A stretch of 32,422 nucleotides of DNA from Candidatus Enterousia excrementavium (lineage in GTDB: Bacteria > Pseudomonadota > Alphaproteobacteria > Rs-D84), in NCBI GenBank assembly GCA_017694175.1, contig JADINE010000042.1, positions 1 through 32,422 of the forward strand, in the 5' to 3' direction. The notes below the pieces were generated by a model. The model searched no databases. It worked only from the letters and a program-made list of their open reading frames with translations, and had not been told where the DNA came from. The translations under genes and the position numbers were made by a program. Below, in pieces: positions 1 to 8,598 of the stretch; position 1 is the first letter of the stretch; each line of letters opens with the position of its first letter.

Positions 1-2
1 TT

Positions 3-206
3 AAAAAGGTTGAACCTGTAAATCTGGGGACTAATCCCGCAACTGGCAAATCTATCTTCTATTACCCGACTGGGCGATATGGTGCATATATCTCGTCGAA
101 CAGAGTGAATGTTTCTGTCAAAGAACAGCCAAGTCTGGATATAGCAATAGATTTAATTAATAACAAAAAGCCATCTGCAAAATTCAAAAGGAAAAATACT
201 AAGTAA
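3..206 (+). CDS. topA: DNA topoisomerase I, C-terminal fragment (5' end outside window)
   Basis: Open frame from base 3: KKVEPVNLGTNPATGKSIFYYPTGRYGAYISSNRVNVSV...SLDIAIDLINNK; resembles the C-terminal TopA repeat (GRYGPYV). Stop overlaps the dnaG ATG (TAATG). Confidence 0.75.
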   Translation, partial: KKVEPVNLGTNPATGKSIFYYPTGRYGAYISSNRVNVSVKEQPSLDIAIDLINNKKPSAKFKRKNTK

Positions 207-1822
207 TGCCCAAATATGACAGAAATTTTACCGATGAATTACGCGAACGTCTGTCGATTGTGGATGTTGTTGGGCGACGCGTTCCATTGGTGAAAAAAGG
301 GCAAAATTACTGGGGATGTTGTCCGTTTCATAATGAAAAAACACCAAGCTTTTCCGTTAACGAAGCCAAAGGATTTTACCATTGTTTTGGGTGTGGCGAA
401 CATGGTGATATTATATCTTTTGTAATGAAATCTGAAAATGTAGATTTCAAAACAGCAATAACTGAATTAGCCGCCCAAGCTGGATTAAAAATGCCTGATT
501 ATAAGCCAAAGCCTGCGGCCCAGATTGCACGCGAAGAATCTTATTTCCAAATTATGGCGAATGCGTGTGATGTTTATCAAAAATTGTTATTTGATGAATC
601 CGGAAAAGTGGCGTTGGAATATGTACGTAAACGCGGTTTTACCGATGATATGATAAAAAAATATCGAATTGGTTATGCACCAAAAAATAATGTTATCGCG
701 AATAAATTTGTGAATGTTAAACAAGATAGCTTGTTGGCCACAGGTATGTGCAGACGCGGCGATTATGGACTTTATGATTTTTTTCGTGATAAATTAATGT
801 TTCCTATTTTTAATGCGCGTGGGCAAATTGTGGCCTTTTCCGGACGTTCTTTGGACGGCAGTGAACCCAAATATATAAACACAACTGATACAGAATTATT
901 TCATAAACGTCGCACAATTTTTGGATTTAATTTCGCGCGCGATGCAATTCATCGTGCTAATCGCAGTATTGTTGTAGAAGGGCAAATTGACGCAATTCAA
1001 ATGCAATGTAACGGTTTCCCCGAAACGGTCGCACCACTGGGAACCGCGTTAACCGAAGATCATATATCTATGTTATGCAAGGCAAATAGAAACATTGTTT
1101 TTTGTTTCGATGGCGATGGTGCCGGACAAAAAGCCGCTGCACGTGCATGCGATATTGTTATGCCTTTTTTGCGCGATACATCAGATGTGCGATTTGCTTT
1201 TGTTACCGGTGGCAAAGATCCAGACGAAGTATTAAAAACATCTGGTGCAGCGGCAATGAATAAAATTATAGATGATGCAACAGCGTTGGTCGATTTTTTA
1301 TGGAACCTTGCAAATTCCGGATTTAATGTATCCACACCGGGTGGACGCACACAGGCAGAAAAATTTTTAAAACAAAAAACCGATAAAATTACTGATGCAT
1401 CTTTGCGGGCTGAATACGAACAAGAATACAAACAACGTATTTTTCAAAATTGGCATAAATGGAAAAAAAATTCACAAAATATAGCACGAATTTCGTTGCC
1501 TGAAATTGATGATATAACCAAAAATACGCTGGTGTATATAGTTAATAATTTTCCTGATATTGCTGAACGATACGGCGATTTTTTAGCAACAATGAATATA
1601 AATTTCGATGAAGATTATCCAAATCTGAATATGGATGAAAAATCAGCCGAAAAGTATATCGTGTCGCTTAAATTACAAAAATACATTACGCGGTTGCAAT
1701 CCGAAAAGAAAGCGCTAACATCAAGATTGTTGGCGGGCGATGATGTACGCGATGAAATCGCTGCATTAAATAATAAAATAGCAGACGCACAACAAAAAAT
1801 AGATGCTTTGGTTTTAATGTAA
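206..1822 (+). CDS. dnaG: DNA primase
   Basis: CHC2 zinc-binding N-terminus (YWGCCPFHNEKTPSFSV...YHCFGCGEHGDIISFVM) and Toprim region (VVEGQIDAIQMQ...FCFDGDGAGQKAA). Confidence 0.97.
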   Translation: MPKYDRNFTDELRERLSIVDVVGRRVPLVKKGQNYWGCCPFHNEKTPSFSVNEAKGFYHCFGCGEHGDIISFVMKSENVDFKTAITELAAQAGLKMPDYKPKPAAQIAREESYFQIMANACDVYQKLLFDESGKVALEYVRKRGFTDDMIKKYRIGYAPKNNVIANKFVNVKQDSLLATGMCRRGDYGLYDFFRDKLMFPIFNARGQIVAFSGRSLDGSEPKYINTTDTELFHKRRTIFGFNFARDAIHRANRSIVVEGQIDAIQMQCNGFPETVAPLGTALTEDHISMLCKANRNIVFCFDGDGAGQKAAARACDIVMPFLRDTSDVRFAFVTGGKDPDEVLKTSGAAAMNKIIDDATALVDFLWNLANSGFNVSTPGGRTQAEKFLKQKTDKITDASLRAEYEQEYKQRIFQNWHKWKKNSQNIARISLPEIDDITKNTLVYIVNNFPDIAERYGDFLATMNINFDEDYPNLNMDEKSAEKYIVSLKLQKYITRLQSEKKALTSRLLAGDDVRDEIAALNNKIADAQQKIDALVLM

Positions 1823-1823
1823 A

Positions 1824-2177
1824 ATGGATGCGCGTTATACGTATTTTTTTAAATCACCTGATGATGGGCGTATATTGGGGTATTTTGTGCCTTGGCGGGG
1901 CAAGCCTGTCAGTATAGCGCATGTATTAACTATGCTTGCACGCAGCCATTCCACCATGCGCAGATTTCAAATAGGTGTAAAAACCGAAACTCAAAATGGG
2001 GAATTTACACGCTGGGACAGCAGAATTTACACTGTATACGCAGATAATGAAAAAATTCCGTTTGATAACCCAAAAATCGTTCCATTAAACAAAGAATTTG
2101 AATTTGTATACCCGGTTAAAATACCGATTGTAAAAATGATTCAACATGCGCTGGATTCAAATTTAATTATGCGATAA
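1824..2177 (+). CDS. hypothetical protein, 117 aa
   Basis: Open frame directly after dnaG (1-nt gap), followed by a terminator hairpin. Confidence 0.7.
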   Translation: MDARYTYFFKSPDDGRILGYFVPWRGKPVSIAHVLTMLARSHSTMRRFQIGVKTETQNGEFTRWDSRIYTVYADNEKIPFDNPKIVPLNKEFEFVYPVKIPIVKMIQHALDSNLIMR

Positions 2178-2190
2178 AAATATCAAAAAA

Positions 2191-2208
2191 GGCCGGTAAA
2201 TGCCGGCC
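2191..2208. terminator. hairpin terminator between convergent genes
   Basis: GGCCGG-taaatg-CCGGCC flanked by A-run upstream and T-rich sequence downstream. Confidence 0.7.
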
Positions 2209-2219
2209 ATTATTTTTAA

Positions 2220-2241
2220 AAAAGGGGTTGTAACCTCTTTT
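2220..2241 (-). terminator. candidate rho-independent terminator for the ychF transcript
   Basis: Minus strand AAAAGAGGTTACAACCCCTTTTTT: imperfect hairpin followed by T-run. Confidence 0.4.
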
Positions 2242-2350
2242 GAAAAAATTCAAATTGTAGGCGTCCCCTAAAAAAGTATATCCTTTTTTTACCACGCCTC
2301 GTTAATTGTTACAGAGAATATTTATATTTTATCAGGCGTGTGTTCTGTTG

Positions 2351-3430
2351 TTAATTATTAAATAAGAAGTGGCAAATATCGCCGTCTTGCATCACATATT
2401 CTTTGCCAACAAGACGCATTTTGCCGGCCTCTTTTACAGCAACCTCGCCACCAAGTGCAATAAAATCAGATGGTGAAATTATTTCAGCCCGAATAAAACC
2501 ACGTTCAAAATCTGTATGGATTTTTCCAGCCGCCTGGGGCGCTGTCATGCCACGCGTGATAGTCCAGGCGTGCGCTTCTTTTGGGCCAACAGTATAAAAT
2601 GTTTGCAGGCCAAGCGTTGCATAGCCTGTGCGAATTATTTTATCCAGGCCTGATTCACTTAACCCTAAATCATCCAAAAACATTTTTCTTTCCGCTGGGT
2701 CAATAATTTGGGCGATTTCCATTTCTATTTTCGATGAAATTACCAATACAGGTGCCACATCGCCAAATTTTTCGCGCACTTGGTCAGAAAATTTATTGCC
2801 GGTCGCAGCTGATGCTTCATCAACATTACACACATAAATCACAGGCTTGGCCGTTAATAAATTAAACGGATGCGCATCAATATCGCACATACGCGCAGGT
2901 ACGCCACGCGCCAATCCATCACGAATTTGATTTGCGTCGGCCAGTAATTTAATCGCGTTTTTATCCAGACCATGCGCTTTTTTTTCAAGATTTTTAATCT
3001 GTTTATCCAGACTTTCTATATCGGCCAACATCAATTCTGTTTCAATAGTATCTATATCCGCCAAAGGGTCAATTTTGCCGTTTACATGCACTATATCATC
3101 GTTTTCAAAGCATCGTACAACATGGATAATTGCGTCTGTTGATAAAATATTCCCCAGGAATTTATTCCCTAAACCTTCGCCAGCGGATGCGCCACGCACA
3201 AGACCAGCGATATCCACAATTTCCAATTGTGTCGGTATTATTTTTTGTGATTTTGCAACATCAGCCAATTTATGCAACGTTGCATCAGGCACAACAACAC
3301 GACCTGTATTAGGTTCGATTGTGCAAAAAGGATAATTTTGCGCATCGGCCGCGGCACTTTGTGTTAGCGCGTTAAACAATGTAGATTTACCAACGTTTGG
3401 CAACCCAACAATTCCACAATTGAATCCCAT
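2351..3430 (-). CDS. ychF: redox-regulated ATPase / GTP-binding protein YchF
   Basis: MGFNCGIVGLPNVGKSTLFNALTQ...; the ORF-track start is 18 codons too long, true ATG at 3430 preceded by an AAAGGAAA ribosome site. Confidence 0.96.
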   Translation of the reverse strand: MGFNCGIVGLPNVGKSTLFNALTQSAAADAQNYPFCTIEPNTGRVVVPDATLHKLADVAKSQKIIPTQLEIVDIAGLVRGASAGEGLGNKFLGNILSTDAIIHVVRCFENDDIVHVNGKIDPLADIDTIETELMLADIESLDKQIKNLEKKAHGLDKNAIKLLADANQIRDGLARGVPARMCDIDAHPFNLLTAKPVIYVCNVDEASAATGNKFSDQVREKFGDVAPVLVISSKIEMEIAQIIDPAERKMFLDDLGLSESGLDKIIRTGYATLGLQTFYTVGPKEAHAWTITRGMTAPQAAGKIHTDFERGFIRAEIISPSDFIALGGEVAVKEAGKMRLVGKEYVMQDGDICHFLFNN

Positions 3431-3449
3431 TTTTATTTCCTTTATAATG

Positions 3450-4139
3450 CATAATAATATGTCATACATGTGGGACGAATTCAATATAAAAACCTTTGAC
3501 GCGGAAACAGTTGTTTACCGCGATGGTGTGTTTTGCCCGGAATTATCCACCATCGTCGGCACAGATTTTCGACAAAATTTTCCCCGGCCAATTCATATTA
3601 TTTATGTTGGCGAAATTGCCGGCAATTGCCGGCTGGATGTTAATATTTTTGTGCAAAATCAACCTGTGTTTTTATCGGCGCGAATAAAAAATAAAAAGCC
3701 GGCTTTTTTTAACATTTTTATCAAAAATGCCGGGAAAAATTCTGAATTTCGTGGCCATGTTATGATGACCAATCAAAATGATTTACAATTTGCATGTTCA
3801 GCCGAACATTTAACATCAGACACAACAATTTTGGTTGATACTAAATTAATCGCTGAACGAAACAGTATTTCAAAATTAGTGGCAACGGCGAAAATTGAAA
3901 AAAATTGTGAAAACGCAAATTCTGATATCCGTTTTTCTGCGTTGGCCGATAAAACAGCACGTATGGAATTTTTACCAGCGCAACGTATATCCGCAGTGCC
4001 AAATATGGCAAACCATGGTGCATCTGTTTATCGCCCGAATGCGCCACAAATTGAATATCTGCGCAGCGGGGGACTTTCCGGGTCCGAGGTTGACGATGCC
4101 CTGCGCGAGGCTTTTATGAATGATTTTTCATTATTTTGA
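3450..4139 (+). CDS. short SufB/SufD-family protein (SUF Fe-S assembly scaffold-like)
   Basis: C-terminal signature FLPAQRISAVPNMANHGASVYRPNAPQIEYLRSGGLSGSEVDDALREAFMNDF matches the SufBD pattern (HGATVG...LFYLRSRGLSEEEA..LL..GF). Start codon uncertain (3450 or 3462). Confidence 0.75.
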   Translation, partial: HNNMSYMWDEFNIKTFDAETVVYRDGVFCPELSTIVGTDFRQNFPRPIHIIYVGEIAGNCRLDVNIFVQNQPVFLSARIKNKKPAFFNIFIKNAGKNSEFRGHVMMTNQNDLQFACSAEHLTSDTTILVDTKLIAERNSISKLVATAKIEKNCENANSDIRFSALADKTARMEFLPAQRISAVPNMANHGASVYRPNAPQIEYLRSGGLSGSEVDDALREAFMNDFSLF

Positions 4140-4349
4140 TATTACCTGGCGTTCACGAACGGTGTTTTTGATTTTTTCATTACTGATTATTTTATTCCGC
4201 CCGCGGCCAATTCTTTGGATTTACGATATGCATGTGCCAAATATAGTTTCGTATTTATTCGTTTGTTCAGATTTATATTTATTTATGTATTCATCAACCA
4301 GGTGTAATATTTCGCTGGATTTCATAGAAAAGACCCAAAAAAAATAAAA

Positions 4350-4370
4350 ACCCCGTTTGCAAGGGGTTAT
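4350..4370. terminator. hairpin terminator
   Basis: AACCCC-gtttgcaa-GGGGTT between convergent genes. Confidence 0.6.
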
Positions 4371-4380
4371 AAATATATTA

Positions 4381-4515
4381 CTATTTTTTTCTGAAACCCT
4401 GTTTTGCCTTTAACTTTGGATTATTCGGGTCAATCAGGATAACCTGTTTACCACGGCGAATTTGTTTTACATTGCCGCGTTTTTTCCAGGCTTTTAATGA
4501 ACTTAAAAACTTCAT
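4381..4515 (-). CDS. rpmJ: 50S ribosomal protein bL36, zinc-ligand-free type
   Basis: Minus-strand 44-aa ORF absent from the supplied track: MKFLSSLKAWKKRGNVKQIRRGKQVILIDPNNPKLKAKQGFRKK; AAGGA 5' of the ATG. Confidence 0.9.
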   Translation of the reverse strand: MKFLSSLKAWKKRGNVKQIRRGKQVILIDPNNPKLKAKQGFRKK

Positions 4516-4645
4516 GTCTTAATCCTTTGTTGTGTGGCCATTATAAACGGTTTTTGTGAAAAATCAAATAATAATATTAATTATTGTTGTTTTTGTTGGG
4601 GGTGTTGGTAATGCTGAAAACTTTTTTTAACTTTTTATCAACAAG

Positions 4646-4797
4646 TTTTCAACAATTTTTTGCAGGATTTCTGCGGTTTTTACTGTTTTGTGTTGAAAAA
4701 CAGTCGTGGTAATTAACAGTTGAAAAGTGTGGTTGTTTTCAACACTTTTAACAATTTTTTGTAAATGCTTTTTATACTTGTTGAAAATTGTTGAAAT
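4646..4797. repeat. cluster of GTTGAAAA / TTTTCAAC motifs upstream of virB3
   Basis: TTTTCAACA at 4646 and 4736; TGTTGAAAA at 4691; GTTGAAAA at 4719 and 4780; near-copy TTGTTGAAAT directly after the last one. Confidence 0.7.
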
Positions 4798-4806
4798 TGT
4801 TATAAT
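4778..4806 (+). promoter_or_regulatory. putative sigma70-type promoter for virB3-virB4
   Basis: TATAAT at 4801-4806 with TTGTTG at 4778-4783 (17-nt spacer), overlapping the motif cluster. Confidence 0.5.
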
Positions 4807-4837
4807 TCAAGCAACAAGGCAGGGAGAATAATTCCAA

Positions 4838-5134
4838 ATGCGACAACAGGTGTTAAAAGCATTGGCAAATCCGGCGCGTGTTTTTTACGTGCCTTATTCG
4901 CTTGCAGTGATAAATTTCGCGGTGCAATTTATTGTTTTTATTGTGATTTTTGTAATAGATTTGGCCATTAATGGGGCCGATACAAAAGTCTCGCCGTTGT
5001 ATTTTTTAATATCTGTTGTGTTGGTTCATTTGATTTTGATGTATTTTTCAAAACGTGACCCGCAATTGGGGCAAATTATATCGGCAAAAATACAATTATT
5101 AAGAAAGAAAATACCTAAACGGTTGGCGGCATAA
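4838..5134 (+). CDS. virB3: type IV secretion protein VirB3-like
   Basis: 98 aa, KALANPARVFYVPYSLAVINFAVQFIVF... two hydrophobic segments and conserved tail; directly precedes virB4. Confidence 0.82.
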   Translation: MRQQVLKALANPARVFYVPYSLAVINFAVQFIVFIVIFVIDLAINGADTKVSPLYFLISVVLVHLILMYFSKRDPQLGQIISAKIQLLRKKIPKRLAA

Positions 5135-5136
5135 AA

Positions 5137-7551
5137 ATGAATGGATTTTTTGAACATTTTGCAGGTGGTGAATTTCCTTTGACTGCAACCATAATGGTTA
5201 TGGTGGTTGTGTTTTTGTTTATTGTTTTGATGATGTATGTGCCTGCACTTGTACGGCGTATATTTCCAAAATTCGCGTATACGCGGTATTCACAATATTT
5301 ACCATTCAAAACGGTGTATAATGATAATTCGATTGTCTTGACAGATGGTTCGATTATTCGTGTGTACCGTGTGGATGGTGTGCAATCCAGTATGCAGGAT
5401 GATGAAACACGTGAAAAATTCTTGGATTTGCGTGCACAATTGTTTAATCAAATTCGGGATCCTGGGGTTGTGTTGCGTTTTTATACTGTGCGTGATGCTG
5501 TTGGTGAAAATACTAACTATGAATTTGATCAGCCTGTGTTGCAGAAAATATATAATAAATGGCGCGCTCAGGGATTGCGCATATTTACAAATAACTATTA
5601 TATCGTGTTATCTGTTGCTGGGAATGGGGCGCGTGAAAAATTAAATCAGTATGGAAATTACATAGAATCAATGCTGGCGGCGTATAAGCCAACTGTTTTG
5701 CGTAATGACAGGCCTGATAATATGGCGCGCTTTTTTGGGCGTATATTATCACCTGTGACTAAGCCAATGCCGGCGGTTTGTGACCAAAATATTGGTGATG
5801 TTGCGACTGTTGATGATGTCGAGTTTTTATCAAATGGTTTAATCAGATATGTCGGAAATGGGCGGCAATCTTTTGCTGCGGCGATTTCGTTCAAAACATC
5901 GCCCGATTATCTGGATGAAGAATTTTTTAATTCTGTGTACACCATTCAAACAGAAATGATTTGTATGAACGGTTTCAAAATCTTGGGCGTTGCCGGTACG
6001 GAAAGCGTTTTGCGTCAACGGCGCGCAACAGTCGAAGAAAAAGAAGTTTCGGCAACTGAACAATTATCGCAGGCTGAATCCGCCATGGATGAAAATATTT
6101 CAGGAAATCAAAGTTTGGTAAGTTATTATCCTTTGTTCTTGATATTTGGCGCAACGGTGGAAGAACTGGAAAAATATATCGATGAATTTAATAAAGTTGC
6201 TGCCTCGTTCGGTGTGTCGCCAATTGTTGAATCGTTTGCATCAAAGGTTTCATGGTTTGCGCAAATTCCGGGCTTTGACGTTTTCCCGCGCAGTTTTAAA
6301 ATGTTGTCACGTACGGCTGCGGTGGCTGTGCCTATGTCCAGTACACCGCGTGGGGTGGCAAATTCTGATTGGGGTCCGGGGCCATTGGTTGTTTTCCCAA
6401 CTGCCCAGGGAACACCGTATCAATTTCAATTCCATGTGTCGGACAAGCCGGCCGCGGTGGCGCATACTTTAACAATTGGGCCAACAGGTGGCGGTAAGAC
6501 TACTTTATTCAGTTTTCTTATTGCGCAATCTTTGCGGCATAAAAAACTAAAAGCATTTTTCTTTGATCGCAACAAAGGGGCCGAGATATTTACTTTATCC
6601 GTTGGTGGAAAATATGTGACTATGGTTGGCAAGGATAAAGAAAAATCAGCTGATTCATTTACTACACATTTAAATCCTTTGAAAATGCCGGATACGGCGG
6701 AAAATCGCGCGTTTTTGCGCAGATGGTTTGCAATGATTACCGGGAATGATGATCCGGGGTCGGCTGATGAAATTGCGCGGGCTGTGTCGGTTAATTTCGA
6801 TTATTTGCCGGAAAAAGACAGAATGCTTAAAAATTTATGGGAAAGCTGTTTTTCGTCGGCTGGGAAAATGCGGCCTGAATTGAAAAAATGGGTCGATCCG
6901 TTGCAATATGGCGATATATTTAACGAGGATTCTGATACGTTGGATTTAAGCGCGCGGTTGACTACATTTGATTTTACAGATATTTTACAGGATGAAACTT
7001 TGGCACCGGCCGTGATTTCATATATATTACAACGTATAAATAATAATACTGTGTCTGGTGGAAATCCGTCGCTTATCATGATTGATGAAACGGCGCCTAT
7101 GCTGGAAAATAAAATGTTCCGTGATAATTTTATTACAGGCCTGCAAGAAGGACGCAAAAATCGTCAGGCTTATATGGTTGCATTCCAACGGGCAAATGTT
7201 TTAGATAAATTAGGTATTGGCGATGTGGTGCGCGGCCAGGCACAGACTGTGTTGTTTTTCAGAAATCCTGCGGCAGATGCTTCGGATTATCAGTATTGGA
7301 ATTTAAATCCGTTGGAAATGGCTTTTATCCAGGGAAAAGCATATCCAAACCTAAAACGGGCTGTGTTATTGTCAAGACCGGTGACTGGTGAATCTGTGAT
7401 TTTAAATACAGAACTGGGGGGATTGGGGAATTTGTTAAGATTGTTTGAATCTGGACGGTCGTCTGTGATTTTGGCCGAAGAATTATATGCACAATATGGT
7501 AATGCGTTTGTTGCAGAATATCTTAAAAAGCAAGGGGCGAGTGATTTGTAA
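5137..7551 (+). CDS. virB4: type IV secretion ATPase VirB4
   Basis: 804 aa; Walker A GPTGGGKTT, Walker B SLIMIDETAPML, CagE/VirB4-type organisation. Confidence 0.95.
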   Translation: MNGFFEHFAGGEFPLTATIMVMVVVFLFIVLMMYVPALVRRIFPKFAYTRYSQYLPFKTVYNDNSIVLTDGSIIRVYRVDGVQSSMQDDETREKFLDLRAQLFNQIRDPGVVLRFYTVRDAVGENTNYEFDQPVLQKIYNKWRAQGLRIFTNNYYIVLSVAGNGAREKLNQYGNYIESMLAAYKPTVLRNDRPDNMARFFGRILSPVTKPMPAVCDQNIGDVATVDDVEFLSNGLIRYVGNGRQSFAAAISFKTSPDYLDEEFFNSVYTIQTEMICMNGFKILGVAGTESVLRQRRATVEEKEVSATEQLSQAESAMDENISGNQSLVSYYPLFLIFGATVEELEKYIDEFNKVAASFGVSPIVESFASKVSWFAQIPGFDVFPRSFKMLSRTAAVAVPMSSTPRGVANSDWGPGPLVVFPTAQGTPYQFQFHVSDKPAAVAHTLTIGPTGGGKTTLFSFLIAQSLRHKKLKAFFFDRNKGAEIFTLSVGGKYVTMVGKDKEKSADSFTTHLNPLKMPDTAENRAFLRRWFAMITGNDDPGSADEIARAVSVNFDYLPEKDRMLKNLWESCFSSAGKMRPELKKWVDPLQYGDIFNEDSDTLDLSARLTTFDFTDILQDETLAPAVISYILQRINNNTVSGGNPSLIMIDETAPMLENKMFRDNFITGLQEGRKNRQAYMVAFQRANVLDKLGIGDVVRGQAQTVLFFRNPAADASDYQYWNLNPLEMAFIQGKAYPNLKRAVLLSRPVTGESVILNTELGGLGNLLRLFESGRSSVILAEELYAQYGNAFVAEYLKKQGASDL

Positions 7552-7554
7552 AAT

Positions 7555-8175
7555 ATGAAATTAATAAATATTTTATATTTTTTTGTTCTTTGTTTCCCGT
7601 TTGCTGCCCAGGCATATGATGATTGTTTGCCGTATAAATTAACACCCAAGATTACATTGGATACACCACAATGGTCAAAAGAAGTTGTTCAGCCACTTAG
7701 ATATATGGATTTGTTGCACGGTAATGTGTCTGCAACTTTGGTTGATAATTATGATATTGTTGCAGATATTACAAATATAGAAGATGGATATTGTGTTACA
7801 TTAAAGTCTGTGTTCGCAACCGTTGGATACAGTGATTTTTTAGTGCAGATAGATATTCGGCATGTGCCGGAAACATGCACATACAACGCGATTTTGTCGC
7901 ACGAAGATGAACATATTCGCGCATATTTATCTGTGATTGACGATTTTAAAAAAGATTTAAAAGATGCAATTTACAGTGCGGCTGATTCAATTACACCGAT
8001 TTTTGTGCGAAGTGCAGATGATATAGATGCAGCAATTACTGAATTAAATGCTGAATTACAGGCGCATCCTGATTTAATTTTGGTTAAACAAAAAATCAAA
8101 GCGGCCGAAGAAATTCGTAACAAACGTGTTGACCAACATGATACTGGGCAATCTTTACAAAAATGTTTTGAATAA
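7555..8175 (+). CDS. secreted protein with HExxH motif (putative zinc metallopeptidase)
   Basis: Signal peptide MKLINILYFFVLCFPFAAQA; SHEDEHIRAYLSVIDDFKKDL contains HEDEH = HExxH; 3 nt after virB4. Confidence 0.65.
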   Translation: MKLINILYFFVLCFPFAAQAYDDCLPYKLTPKITLDTPQWSKEVVQPLRYMDLLHGNVSATLVDNYDIVADITNIEDGYCVTLKSVFATVGYSDFLVQIDIRHVPETCTYNAILSHEDEHIRAYLSVIDDFKKDLKDAIYSAADSITPIFVRSADDIDAAITELNAELQAHPDLILVKQKIKAAEEIRNKRVDQHDTGQSLQKCFE

Positions 8176-8199
8176 AAAACGCCCACCCGGGCGTTTTTT
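8174..8199. terminator. bidirectional terminator
   Basis: AAAAACGCCC-ac-CCGGGCGTTTTTT between convergent genes. Confidence 0.8.
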
Positions 8200-8530
8200 A
8201 TTCGCGCGAGTATGTAAATGTTACATCACCGTTGCGCAAAACTAGTGTATCAGATGTTAATTGTTCAATGTTATACATTTCGGTAAATTCAATTGTTTGA
8301 CCGTTACCAATGCTGCGCCCGGTAAGTGTTAAAATATCGCCATCGCGTCGCCATGTTGTGTACTGCAATGTTGCCATGTTAACTGATTGCGCAGTGCCGT
8401 CATCATTTAAGGTAAATCCCTGGGTTTTATCTTCCATTCCGGGAATTGGTTGCAGCCAAGTGCCTGGAATTTCTGTATCGCCACAGGCGGATAAAAATAA
8501 AACACATAAAACAGATAGTAATTTTTTCAT
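8198..8530 (-). CDS. lipoprotein, lipocalin-like fold
   Basis: Lipobox LSAC; GTWLQPIPGMEDKTQGFTLNDDGTAQSVNMATLQYTTWRRDGDILTLTGRS... resembles lipocalin-like families. Confidence 0.7.
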   Translation of the reverse strand: MKKLLSVLCVLFLSACGDTEIPGTWLQPIPGMEDKTQGFTLNDDGTAQSVNMATLQYTTWRRDGDILTLTGRSIGNGQTIEFTEMYNIEQLTSDTLVLRNGDVTFTYSRE

Positions 8531-8598
8531 AACTTCTCCTTTGGAAAGATTATATCAAAAATACTTGTTATAAAAAATTAATTTTATAAAATTCGCGT

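Noticed and set aside
1060-1431. Numerous antisense ORFs of 60-150 aa opposite dnaG, virB4, gyrB, pil and aspS
   Set aside because: They lie fully opposite well-recognised genes and have low-complexity or Cys/His-rich shadow composition; no independent support.
4120-4347. 75-aa ORF after the SufBD-like gene
   Set aside because: Overlaps the upstream gene, AT-rich hydrophobic composition, no ribosome site; likely non-coding.
8568-8589. Perfect inverted repeat TTATAAAA-aattaa-TTTTATAA before the ABC-F gene
   Set aside because: Pure A/T palindrome in an AT-rich divergent promoter region; likely chance or promoter elements, not strong enough to claim an operator.
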